From contig JASJDM010000065.1 of NCBI GenBank assembly GCA_030065125.1, positions 1-42,183 of the forward strand: DNA of 42,183 nucleotides, written 5' to 3'. Positions 1 through 6,713 of this stretch are shown piece by piece (position 1 is the stretch's first letter; the number at the start of each line of letters is the position of its first letter). The notes beneath the pieces are model-generated. The model saw nothing but the letters and a program-made list of their open reading frames with translations. It did no database searches and had not been told where the DNA came from. Position numbers and translations under genes: made by a program. Source of the stretch: Lysobacterales bacterium (lineage in GTDB: Bacteria; Pseudomonadota; Gammaproteobacteria; Xanthomonadales; SZUA-38).

Positions 1-192
1 AGCAGCCTGGTCGGGGCTGAAGGTGGAAAAGGCCAGGTCCGTATCCATGGCCTCGAACACCTGGTCCAGCCGCTGGCCGCCCAGGGACCGCGACGAGACA
101 AAGCCGATCTCAAATTCGGGATGGGCCAGCAGCAGCCGGATCAGCTCTTCGCCCACATAACCCCGGCCGCCGATGATGCCGACGCTGCTCAC
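1..192 (-). CDS. argC: N-acetyl-gamma-glutamyl-phosphate reductase, N-terminal part (cut by window edge)
   Basis: Reading the minus strand from a GTG at 192-190 gives 64 residues that begin VSSVGIIGGRGYVGEELIRL. This is the glycine-rich dinucleotide-binding start typical of ArgC (GxxGxxG type followed by a helix and LLxxHP). The enzyme reduces N-acetylglutamyl-5-phosphate to the semialdehyde with NADPH, the third step of arginine synthesis. The GTG overlaps the argB stop in a GTGA tetranucleotide (189-192), so translation is probably coupled. The 3' end lies beyond the window, so catalytic Cys and His residues cannot be checked. It is the last visible gene of the arginine operon. Confidence 0.9.
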   Translation of the reverse strand, partial: MSSVGIIGGRGYVGEELIRLLLAHPEFEIGFVSSRSLGGQRLDQVFEAMDTDLAFSTFSPDQAA

Positions 193-1526
193 TCGTCCGG
201 ACCCTCTTCCACCTCGGGCAGGGGCAGCCAGGACTCTTCCCGGCCCAGGGCGTCCTCGGCCAGGGGCTGCATCTCTTCCAGGCTGAAGCCGTAGCTGAAC
301 ACCCGCCAGTCGCCGGCCCGCATGCTGATGTCCGCCTGGCGGTGGTACCAGTCGTTGATGGGGTTGTTGAGCTTGGCCCGCCAGTACAGCTTCGGAAAAA
401 TCTTGCGGATCTGGTGCCACAGGGCGGTGGCCAGGCCTTCACCCCGGGCGGTGGGCGTGACGGCGAACTTGTCCATGTAGGGAATGGCGTCGTGGCCGTT
501 GGCAATGACCGCCGCGGCCCGTCGGGAGTCGGACCAGATCAGGCGCTGCAGCTTAAGCTGGTCGAAGTAGCCCGGATCCAGTTCCCGGTCGAAGCATCGC
601 GGCAGCAGCTGGGCAATCTCGTGCTGGTTTTCCTCGGTGAGTTGGGTCAGCGAGCTGAACCCCTCCCCCTTGCGGATCAGGGTGCCGGCACCGGTGTGGG
701 TGAACAGCTCCTTGGTCAGGCCGGTGGCCGAGGTGATGCTCACCGAGGTGGAGCCGGGCAGCTGATCCAGCAGGTACTTGATCTGCACCAGCTTGAGCCG
801 CATGCCGGAGTGCACCCACTCCTGCTGCATCAGCTCATCGTAGTCGGTGCTCAGGTTAATGGATGAAATGATGCGGTCCTTGTCGTCCAGCAGGCCGCCG
901 GTGGGGGTCAGGAAGATCACCTTGTAGGGCTCCACCGCCAGCACCAGGGCCCGGGCCGCCACGTCGGCATTGATGTTCATCACCTGACCGGAACGGGACT
1001 CACCCATGCAGGCCACGATGGGCAGGGCACCTGCGTTCACCGCCGAGCGCAGGGAGTCCTTGTGCACCCGCACCACGTCCCCCACCAGGCCGTACTTGCC
1101 CGGCGACAGATAGTCGGCCTCGAACACCCCGTGCAGCAGGGATCGGCATGTCGTGCCCTTGGCCTCCAGGGCCTCGGTCAGGCGCATGTTCTGCTCGTAG
1201 ATCACCGGCCGGGCCACGGCCATGACCTCGGGGGTGGTGACCCGCATGCCGTCCACCACTTCCGAATCCACCCCGGCTTCTTCCAGGGCTTTGTTCAGCT
1301 GGGGGCCGGCGCCGTGCAGCACGATGGGGAACAGACCCACGTGGCGCAGGAAGGTCAGAGCTGAGGCCAGCTGCTCCAGCTCGTCAGCCAGCACGCCGCC
1401 GCCCACCTTGACCACGGCGAACTGATAGGAGTCCACCGTGGAGAAGCGCTGCAGGTATTCCCGGGCTTCACGGCTGCTGCCCAGTTGTCCCAGCAGCTCC
1501 AGGATGATGTTGCGGGTATCAGCCAT
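189..1526 (-). CDS. argB: Fused N-acetylglutamate kinase / N-acetylglutamate synthase (NAGK-NAGS)
   Basis: 445 residues. Residues about 35-285 form an amino acid kinase domain: a KVGGG phosphate loop near residue 40, then VLHGAGPQLN, and a late ATP-site segment INADVAARALVLAV. Residues about 290-440 form a GNAT acetyltransferase domain, with the acetyl-CoA loop in the segment TPTARGEGLATALW. Known family members of this length in Xanthomonas and Xylella make N-acetylglutamate and phosphorylate it in one protein, so this gene can supply the first two steps of the pathway. The ATG at 1526 overlaps the upstream argE-like stop by 8 bp, and the stop overlaps argC by 4 bp. The symbol argB is used for the kinase part; argA/argB would be equally descriptive. 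In this family arginine usually inhibits the enzyme, but that cannot be seen here. Confidence 0.93.
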   Translation of the reverse strand: MADTRNIILELLGQLGSSREAREYLQRFSTVDSYQFAVVKVGGGVLADELEQLASALTFLRHVGLFPIVLHGAGPQLNKALEEAGVDSEVVDGMRVTTPEVMAVARPVIYEQNMRLTEALEAKGTTCRSLLHGVFEADYLSPGKYGLVGDVVRVHKDSLRSAVNAGALPIVACMGESRSGQVMNINADVAARALVLAVEPYKVIFLTPTGGLLDDKDRIISSINLSTDYDELMQQEWVHSGMRLKLVQIKYLLDQLPGSTSVSITSATGLTKELFTHTGAGTLIRKGEGFSSLTQLTEENQHEIAQLLPRCFDRELDPGYFDQLKLQRLIWSDSRRAAAVIANGHDAIPYMDKFAVTPTARGEGLATALWHQIRKIFPKLYWRAKLNNPINDWYHRQADISMRAGDWRVFSYGFSLEEMQPLAEDALGREESWLPLPEVEEGPDE

Positions 1527-2592
1527 AGTGGTTCACCAGTTTCCTGTAGAGGTCGCAGGCCTGGGTGAGCTGGTCCAGGGCGACCCATTCGTCTTTGGCA
1601 TGGGCCTGGGCGATGTCGCCGGGACCCAGCACAAAGGTGGTCAGTCCGGCACCGGAAAACAGCGAGGCCTCGGTCCAGAAATCCACCGGGTCGCCGTGGG
1701 GCAGGCCCAGTTGGTCGATGACCTGGTCGGCGGCGCCGTTGTCGTGGTCGGCGGCCGGCAGGGTCGGCCCCATGAACGGCACCGTCCAGCGGGCGTTGTC
1801 CAGCTCCGCCACCGTGGTGACCTGGTCGAAAAACGCCTGGGTGTCGGTGCCCGGGGGCAGCCGCGCGCTCCAGGCCACGGACACCTTGTCGGCAATGACA
1901 TTACTCTTTATGCCGCCGTTAACGGTGCCCAGGTTGAAGCGGGCTTCTCCGCCCTGCTGCTCCACCATCTCCAGGGCCGCCGCGGCCCAGCGGGTAAAGC
2001 GGTGCAGTGCGTTCTCCTCCAGGCCCCGGGCTTCCGAGGAGTGCCCGGCCACGCCGGTGAACTCGCCGATCACCGACAGGTATCCCCGGTGGGCGGTCAC
2101 CGCCCGGCACTGGGTAGGTTCGGCAACGGCCACCAGATCGTAGGTGCCGGGTTCCAGCGATTCACAGAACCGCTCCACGCAGCAGCCGCCGGCGCCTTCC
2201 TCATCGGTGGTGAACAGCATGGCCATGGGGGCGTCGGTATCGGCCGCCAGGGTCAACAGGCAGGCCGCCGCGCCTTTGATGTCACAGGTTCCCCGGCCGT
2301 AGGCCCGACCGTCTTCCACCGTCAGCTCCAGCGGCGGCTTGGTCCAGCCATTGCCCACGGGCACGGTGTCCATATGGACGTTGAACAGCAGACGCGGGTT
2401 GCCGCGCCGGGCCAGGAAAGACACATGGCCGTCGCCGTGGTCGGTGATGTCGATCTCGAAGCCCGGCAATTGCGATGTGAGGTAGGCAAACATCTCGCTG
2501 TCGCCGGTCAGGTCCCGGGGCGGGTTCTGGGAATCGAAGGCCACCAGTTTTTCCAGGTGGCCCAGGATTGAACTGAGTGTGTCCTCACTCAC
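1519..2592 (-). CDS. argE: M20 family deacetylase, probable N-acetylcitrulline (ArgE-type) deacetylase
   Basis: 357 residues with the M20 zinc-peptidase signatures: HMDTVPVG near residue 73 (zinc His and catalytic-pair Asp), GRGTCDIKG near residue 100 (bridging Asp) and TTDEEGAGG near residue 130 (catalytic Glu pair). A lid domain follows, and a late AHAKDEW segment carries another zinc His. The operon encodes an acetylornithine carbamoyltransferase rather than an ornithine enzyme, so the natural substrate is most likely N-acetylcitrulline, as shown for the Xanthomonas homologue. Substrate choice is inferred from context. The ATG overlaps the argG stop by 8 bp, and the stop overlaps the argB start by 8 bp, which indicates tight translational coupling. 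Plain acetylornithine deacetylase is the alternative. Confidence 0.9.
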   Translation of the reverse strand: MSEDTLSSILGHLEKLVAFDSQNPPRDLTGDSEMFAYLTSQLPGFEIDITDHGDGHVSFLARRGNPRLLFNVHMDTVPVGNGWTKPPLELTVEDGRAYGRGTCDIKGAAACLLTLAADTDAPMAMLFTTDEEGAGGCCVERFCESLEPGTYDLVAVAEPTQCRAVTAHRGYLSVIGEFTGVAGHSSEARGLEENALHRFTRWAAAALEMVEQQGGEARFNLGTVNGGIKSNVIADKVSVAWSARLPPGTDTQAFFDQVTTVAELDNARWTVPFMGPTLPAADHDNGAADQVIDQLGLPHGDPVDFWTEASLFSGAGLTTFVLGPGDIAQAHAKDEWVALDQLTQACDLYRKLVNHYG

Positions 2593-3790
2593 GACCGACT
2601 ACTCCGTTGATCTTGGCGGACAGAGTAGAGCTCTGCCCCAGCAGCTTGATGAATCCGGCCGCCTCTTCCGGGGTCCAGCTGGCGGACTGGGCGTAGATCG
2701 ATTCCGGATCCTGCAGGATGTGCCTGGACTCGATGGCGGTGGCGTAGACCGACCCGCCGGAGGTCTCCAGGGTGACCGTGCCGTTGACCGCTCTCTGGGA
2801 GCTCTCCAGGTAGGCCTCCAGATCGAACTTGTGGGGCTCGTAGAAAAAGCCGGTGTAGACCAGCTCGGCCCAGCGCTGGGACACCAGGTGCTTGAACTGG
2901 TTCTGCAGCCGGGTATTGGTGGATTCCTCCAGCGCCCGGTGGGCCACCAGCAGGGCGTCCACCGCCGGGCATTCGAACACGATGCGGCCCTTGAGGCCGA
3001 TGGAGACGTCACCGGTATAGATATGCCGGCCCACGCCATAGGCGCCAAAGGCCTGGTTCAGTCGCTGGATGATTTCCGGACCGGCCACGGCCCGGCCGTC
3101 CAGGCTCACCGCCACACCCTGTTCGAATCCGACCTTCACCTGGTGGCTGCCTTCGGGCCATTCCGACCGGGGCCGGGTCAGGGTCCAGGCCCCGGCGCCG
3201 GGGCTGTCGAACTCGTCGATTTCGGAGCCCGACGTGGTCACCCCCAGCAGGTTCTCATTAATGGAGTAGGCGCTGTTGGAGGCACGCACCTCGTGGCCGG
3301 CTTCGCGCAGCAGCTCAATTTCGTAATCCCGCACCTTGTCGGTCTGGGCCTGCAGGTCGCGGATGGGCGCGATGATCTGGTAGTCGCCCAGGCTGCGTAC
3401 GGTTTGATCGAACCGCAGCTGGTCGTTACCCATGCCGGTGCAGCCGTGGGCAAAGAGTTTCGTGCCAAGTTCGTCGCACAGCTCCAGGCTCTTGCGCACG
3501 ATGAGGTAGCGGTCGGAGCAGAGCATGGGGTACTGCTCGTGGATGCGGGCGCCGCTCCAGACCAGGGGCCGAACAAACTCGTCCCACAGGTCCTGGCCGC
3601 CCTGGATGGTGTGGTGCCGGGTGGCGCCCAGATCAGCGGCGCGCTGCTCGATGTAGCTGCGTTCCGCATCGTCCACGCCGCCGGTGTCGACAAACACCGA
3701 GTGCACCTCAAAGCCTTCGTTGACCAGCTTCAGCAGGCAGTAGCTGGTATCCAGCCCGCCGGAAAAGGCCAGCACCAATTTCTCGCTCAT
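2585..3790 (-). CDS. argG: Argininosuccinate synthase
   Basis: 401 residues, the usual length for bacterial ArgG. The N-terminus carries the PP-loop AFSGGLDTS (residues 8-16) that binds ATP. The middle holds an AHGCTGMGNDQLRFDQ segment, which is the citrulline/aspartate-binding region. The enzyme ligates citrulline to aspartate using ATP. It sits second in the operon, 36 bp after argF', with an AAGGA-like ribosome binding site before the ATG (AAGGATTAACGGA). Its last 8 bases overlap the next gene. Nothing in the sequence suggests a defect. Confidence 0.97.
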   Translation of the reverse strand: MSEKLVLAFSGGLDTSYCLLKLVNEGFEVHSVFVDTGGVDDAERSYIEQRAADLGATRHHTIQGGQDLWDEFVRPLVWSGARIHEQYPMLCSDRYLIVRKSLELCDELGTKLFAHGCTGMGNDQLRFDQTVRSLGDYQIIAPIRDLQAQTDKVRDYEIELLREAGHEVRASNSAYSINENLLGVTTSGSEIDEFDSPGAGAWTLTRPRSEWPEGSHQVKVGFEQGVAVSLDGRAVAGPEIIQRLNQAFGAYGVGRHIYTGDVSIGLKGRIVFECPAVDALLVAHRALEESTNTRLQNQFKHLVSQRWAELVYTGFFYEPHKFDLEAYLESSQRAVNGTVTLETSGGSVYATAIESRHILQDPESIYAQSASWTPEEAAGFIKLLGQSSTLSAKINGVVGRE

Positions 3791-3826
3791 TCCGTTAATC
3801 CTTGATCCGTGTGGTGGGGTGTCTCG

Positions 3827-4825
3827 CTAGCAGTTCAGCAGGTTCAGCAGCACCGACTTCTGCACGTGCAGCCGGTTTTCCGCTTCGTCGATGGCCACGC
3901 AGTAGTCCGCGTCCATTACCGCGTCGGTGGCCTTGATGTTGCGGCGCAGGGGCAGGCAGTGGCTGAACAGGGCGTTGTCGGTCAGCGCCATTTTTTCTTC
4001 GTCCACGATGAACTGGCGCAGCTGGCGCCGCAGGGGCCACTCCTCGTCGGGATGCCCGTAGAAAGGCAGTGCGCCCCAGCTTTTGGCGTAGACCATCTCG
4101 GCGCCGGTGTAGGCCTCCTGGATGTTGTGGCTGACGGTCAGGCTGCCGCCGTTAATCTCGGCATTGCGCCGGGCCGCGGTCATGAATCGGGGATCCAGCA
4201 GGTACTCCTCATTGGGGCACAGCAGGGTCACGTCCATGCCGAACTTGGTGGCGATCAGTAAGGCCGAGTTGGCCACCGCGGTGTTCAGCGGCTTGGGGTG
4301 CCAGGTCCAGGTCAGCAGGAAGCGCTTCTTGAACAGGTCACCCAGCTTTTCCTTCATGGTCAGCGCCAGGGCCAGCTCCTGGCAGGGATGCACGATGGTC
4401 TCCATATTCACCACCGGCACCGTGGCGTGCTCGGCCATCGCCAGGATGAAGTTGTCGTGGCGATCGTCCTCCCAGTTCTGGAATCCCGGGAAGGCGCGCA
4501 GGGCAATCAGGTCACAGTAGCGCGACAGCACCTGGGCCACCTCGGAGACGTGCTCCTCGGCGGTGCCGTCCATGATCTCACCGCTGCGGAATTCGATGCC
4601 CCAGGCGTCCTGACCGGGCTGCAGCACCACGGCGATGCCGCCCATCTGCTGGATGCCCACCTGGAAGGAGGTGCGGGTGCGCATGGAAGGGTTCAGGAAC
4701 AGCAGCGCCACCGACTTGCCGGCCAGCCGGTCGTTGATGGGGTTTTCCTTCAGTGCAGCGGCCTGCACCAGCAGCTGGTTCAGGTCCTCCTGGCTCCAAT
4801 CCTCAGTGGTCAGAAAATGACGCAT
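3827..4825 (-). CDS. argF': N-acetylornithine carbamoyltransferase
   Basis: 332 residues. The carbamoyl-phosphate motif SMRTRTSF (residues 47-54) and HPCQELA mark the carbamoyltransferase superfamily. Three features point to the acetylornithine-specific branch (Xanthomonas AOTCase) rather than OTCase: WHPKPLNTAV in place of the usual second-substrate loop, HCLPLRRNIKATD with the lysine that is carbamylated in the Xanthomonas enzyme, and the C-terminal DEAENRLHVQKS. The product is N-acetylcitrulline, which the argE-like enzyme can deacetylate. The ATG at 4825 follows a GGGAG Shine-Dalgarno six bases upstream. An intrinsic terminator and an arginine-rich leader ORF lie directly upstream, so expression of this first structural gene is probably attenuated by arginine supply. 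Confidence 0.95.
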   Translation of the reverse strand: MRHFLTTEDWSQEDLNQLLVQAAALKENPINDRLAGKSVALLFLNPSMRTRTSFQVGIQQMGGIAVVLQPGQDAWGIEFRSGEIMDGTAEEHVSEVAQVLSRYCDLIALRAFPGFQNWEDDRHDNFILAMAEHATVPVVNMETIVHPCQELALALTMKEKLGDLFKKRFLLTWTWHPKPLNTAVANSALLIATKFGMDVTLLCPNEEYLLDPRFMTAARRNAEINGGSLTVSHNIQEAYTGAEMVYAKSWGALPFYGHPDEEWPLRRQLRQFIVDEEKMALTDNALFSHCLPLRRNIKATDAVMDADYCVAIDEAENRLHVQKSVLLNLLNC

Positions 4826-4839
4826 GACGCGCTCCCATA

Positions 4840-4869
4840 CAAAAAAACCCAGCCTTTGAGCTGGGTTTT
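4840..4869 (-). terminator. Intrinsic terminator in the arg leader
   Basis: The minus strand shows ACCCAGC - TCAAAG - GCTGGGT followed by seven T, flanked on the 5' side by five A that extend the stem by A-U pairs. It ends 15 bases before the argF' start codon. Because it lies between a leader ORF and the first structural gene, it is better read as an attenuator than as the end of an upstream operon. The symmetric A/T runs could also stop plus-strand transcription. Confidence 0.85.
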
Positions 4870-4912
4870 TGGTGTTTCTTATCGTGTGATTCAGACAGCC
4901 TCAACCCAGCCC
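4841..4912 (-). promoter_or_regulatory. Arginine attenuator: antiterminator and terminator of the arg operon
   Basis: On the minus strand the order is as follows. Region 2, GGGCTGGGTT (4912-4903), lies within the end of the leader ORF. Region 3 follows (4869-4858), containing AACCCAGCTC. Then come the loop TCAAAG (4859-4854), region 4 GCTGGGT (4853-4847) and a run of seven T (4847-4841). Regions 3 and 4 form an intrinsic terminator. Region 2 can pair with region 3 over ten positions (one G-U) and would exclude the terminator. A small hairpin CCTGT-CCAAA-ACAGG (4925-4911) sits between the Arg codons and region 2. This matches the logic of trp/his-type attenuators, with Arg codons as the sensor. 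Pairing was read by eye, not folded. Confidence 0.75.
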
Positions 4913-4998
4913 TGTTTTGGACAGGTACGGCGGCGGCGCAGCTCGGTGTACCGTGCGCTGCTCGCCTTGACCTTGGGGTTGTCTTTAATGACTGCCAT
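4891..4998 (-). CDS. Arginine leader peptide (35 aa, four consecutive Arg codons)
   Basis: The minus strand from ATG 4998 to TGA 4891 encodes 35 residues, starting MAVIKDNPKVK and containing ELRRRRTCPKQGWVEAV. Codons 21-24 (4938-4927) are four arginine codons in a row (CGC CGC CGC CGT); a fifth Arg is at residue 16. The ORF ends 65 bases before the argF' start, just upstream of an intrinsic terminator. Region 2 of the antiterminator lies inside codons 29-33, so a ribosome at the stop codon would cover it and a ribosome stalled on the Arg codons would not. I see no clear Shine-Dalgarno, and the ATG overlaps a palindrome. The start is therefore uncertain; an in-frame TTG at 5010 is an alternative. 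The function is inferred from layout. Confidence 0.72.
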   Translation of the reverse strand: MAVIKDNPKVKASSARYTELRRRRTCPKQGWVEAV

Positions 4999-5017
4999 AT
5001 TGCGACGCAATATCGCA
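4993..5017. promoter_or_regulatory. 25-bp palindrome at the arg operon leader start, possible operator
   Basis: The core ATATTGCG-A-CGCAATAT (4997-5013) is a perfect inverted repeat. It extends to TGC...GCA on both sides with one mismatched pair. It overlaps the proposed leader ATG. On the minus strand, a weak promoter can be drawn with -35 TTGCGC and -10 GATATT, 17 bp apart; the -10 lies inside this palindrome, so a bound dimer would block it. The sequence does not resemble the E. coli ArgR box (TGAATNNNNATTCA). No regulator can be named. Confidence 0.45.
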
Positions 5018-5077
5018 TGGGGGGTGGTTGTGCGCAAGTCATTACAACTTGCGCCCTGCGGGCGCACACCTTAAACC

Positions 5078-5280
5078 GTCATCCTGAACTCGATTCAGGA
5101 TCCACCTGAAATCCCGAAGTTGTTTTCGTCGACGCCTGATCTGCATTGCAGCAAAGCCATCGTCAGTGACTCCCTCCGCTACCGACATGCTGGAACGAAG
5201 CCTCCCATCAAACCACTGCCAGGATCGAAGACATTACAGACCCCATTCTCAGATGGATCCTGAATCGAGTTCAGGATGAC
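5078..5280 (+). repeat. Repeat A copy 1 (MITE-like, about 200 bp with terminal inverted repeats)
   Basis: The ends are 32-bp inverted repeats starting GTCATCCTGAACTCGATTC and ending in its complement, with one mismatch. The interior carries the recognisable blocks ATCGTCAGTGAC, GGAACGAAGCC, AACCACTGCCAGGATC and ACAGACCCC. The copy directly abuts the arg operon promoter region and is preceded by a TGCGCCC-TG-CGGGCGCA hairpin (5054-5067) that also precedes copy 5. No ORF of note is inside. Four further copies are in this window. Confidence 0.85.
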
Positions 5281-5289
5281 TGCAAATGA

Positions 5290-5473
5290 AGGATCCATCT
5301 GAAAATCCGAAGCCGTCTTCGTCAACACCCGCGCGGCGCCTTTACAAAGCCATCGCAGGTGACCCTCCCCGCCGCCGACGCGCTGGAACGAAGCCTCCGA
5401 TCAGACCACTGCCAGGATCAAAGGCATTACAGACCCCACTCTCAGATGGATCCTGAATCTAGTTCAGGATGAC
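5290..5473 (+). repeat. Repeat A copy 2 (left end truncated)
   Basis: Starts within the left inverted repeat (GGATCCATCTGAAAAT) and carries the same internal blocks as copy 1 (ATCGCAGGTGAC, GGAACGAAGCCTCC, ACCACTGCCAGGATCAAAG). It ends with a complete right terminal repeat at GGATGAC (5473). It follows copy 1 after about ten bases, in the same orientation, so the copies may share ends or have arisen by tandem duplication and drifted. Confidence 0.8.
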
Positions 5474-5480
5474 GCATAAG

Positions 5481-5720
5481 AGAGATTCAGCACCCGTCTG
5501 AAATTTCGAAGCCGACTTTGTTGACGGCCGCACCGCCCTGGAGCGATGCCATCGTCAGTGACCCCCAGCACCGCCGAAGTGCTGGAACGAAGTCCCCTAT
5601 CAAACCACTGCCAGGATCAAAGACTCTACAGACTCCAACCTCAGATGGATCCTGAATCAATCCCGGATCGGGGTCCGGGACATGGTTCAGGACGATAAAG
5701 AGAGATTCAGGACGACGACG
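5481..5720 (+). repeat. Repeat A copy 3 (right end rearranged)
   Basis: Same orientation and internal blocks as copies 1 and 2 (CATCGTCAGTGACCCCC, GGAACGAAG, AAACCACTGCCAGGATCAAAG). Its right terminal repeat is broken after ATCCTGAATCAATC by a different palindrome (CCGGATCGGGGTCCGG) before GGTTCAGGACGAT. A further short GATTCAGGACGACGACG fragment follows to about 5720. The stretch 5721-5834 before the EamA gene shows no clear further structure. Confidence 0.75.
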
Positions 5721-5834
5721 TAGTTAATTCCGGATGACGTCTAATTGCGCACCTGCGCAGTGGTACCCTGTCCCCTTCACCCAACCCCGACACCACGACC
5801 CATAGGCTGCACGCCCGAATTTCAGGAACACGCC

Positions 5835-6707
5835 GTGATCGCCCCCCGCTACTGGATAGGAATGATTGCCCTCGTATTGATGTGGGGCACGTCCTACGCG
5901 TTGATTGAAGTTGCTCTGCTGGCTGTTGGGCCATTGGAGATTGTCATGGGCCGCATGCTTTCCGGCATAGCCGTCATGGCGACGGTGTGCATCGTGCTGC
6001 GCAAGGCCTGGCCGGTGGCGGGAGCGACGCTGTGGCGGCTGGCGGGGGTAGGGCTGTTCGGCAATGCCCTGCCCTTTCTGCTGATCTCCCTGGGCCAGAC
6101 TCATATCGATTCGGCCGTGACCGGCGTGCTGATGGCTTTGATGCCGTTGAGCGTGCTGATATTCACCCACCTGCTGCTGCCCCACGATCCACTGACCCGA
6201 TGGCATTGGCTGGGAGTGATCATGGGGCTGTTCGGCATCGTGGTGCTGATGAGTCCGGACCTGAGCTGGCCAGTGGCGGGACCGGTGTCGGGCCACCTGA
6301 TGGTACTGGGTGCCGCCCTGTCCTACGGGCTGGCGGCAGTGATTGCGCGCAGCCTGCCCCCGGGGAATGTGTGGACCAACACCACGGTCATCCTGATGTT
6401 TGGCGTGCTGTTGATGCTGCCCGTGGCGGCATGGCAGGGCGTGGACTTCAGCGGCGTTGGCTTCAATGCCGCCACCGGCTCGGTGTTGTTCCTGGGTATC
6501 GCCTCGACGGGCCTGGCCGGGGTGCTGTTTCTTTACATCGTGGCCGGCACCAGCGCGTCGTTTGTCGCCAACATCAATTTTCTGATCCCGGTGTGGGCGG
6601 TGCTGATTGGTGTCGTGGTGATGAACGAACCCATGCCGGTGACCCTGTTCGTGGCCATGGCCCTGGTGCTGGGCGGCATCACGGTGACCCAGCGCAGGCC
6701 GTCGTAG
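5835..6707 (+). CDS. EamA/DMT-superfamily transporter
   Basis: 290 residues from GTG 5835, chosen because CAGGAA lies 7 bases upstream and the longer reading frame from 5745 only adds a proline-rich non-membrane stretch. The product is almost entirely hydrophobic, with about ten membrane segments in two EamA halves. The early W-G-T-S-Y (WGTSYALIEVAL) and the second-half GIASTGLAGVLFLYIV/ANINFLIPVWAVL/G-x-x-x-MNEP motifs are typical of drug/metabolite exporters such as RhtA/YdcZ-like proteins. The substrate cannot be told. It ends 6 bp from the convergent diguanylate cyclase stop. Confidence 0.88.
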   Translation: MIAPRYWIGMIALVLMWGTSYALIEVALLAVGPLEIVMGRMLSGIAVMATVCIVLRKAWPVAGATLWRLAGVGLFGNALPFLLISLGQTHIDSAVTGVLMALMPLSVLIFTHLLLPHDPLTRWHWLGVIMGLFGIVVLMSPDLSWPVAGPVSGHLMVLGAALSYGLAAVIARSLPPGNVWTNTTVILMFGVLLMLPVAAWQGVDFSGVGFNAATGSVLFLGIASTGLAGVLFLYIVAGTSASFVANINFLIPVWAVLIGVVVMNEPMPVTLFVAMALVLGGITVTQRRPS

Positions 6708-6713
6708 ATCCGC

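Noticed and set aside
4803..5069. 88-codon minus-strand ORF overlapping the arg leader and argF' start
   Set aside because: It overlaps the terminator and argF' start out of frame and has no family-like sequence; the 35-codon frame with the Arg run explains the region better.
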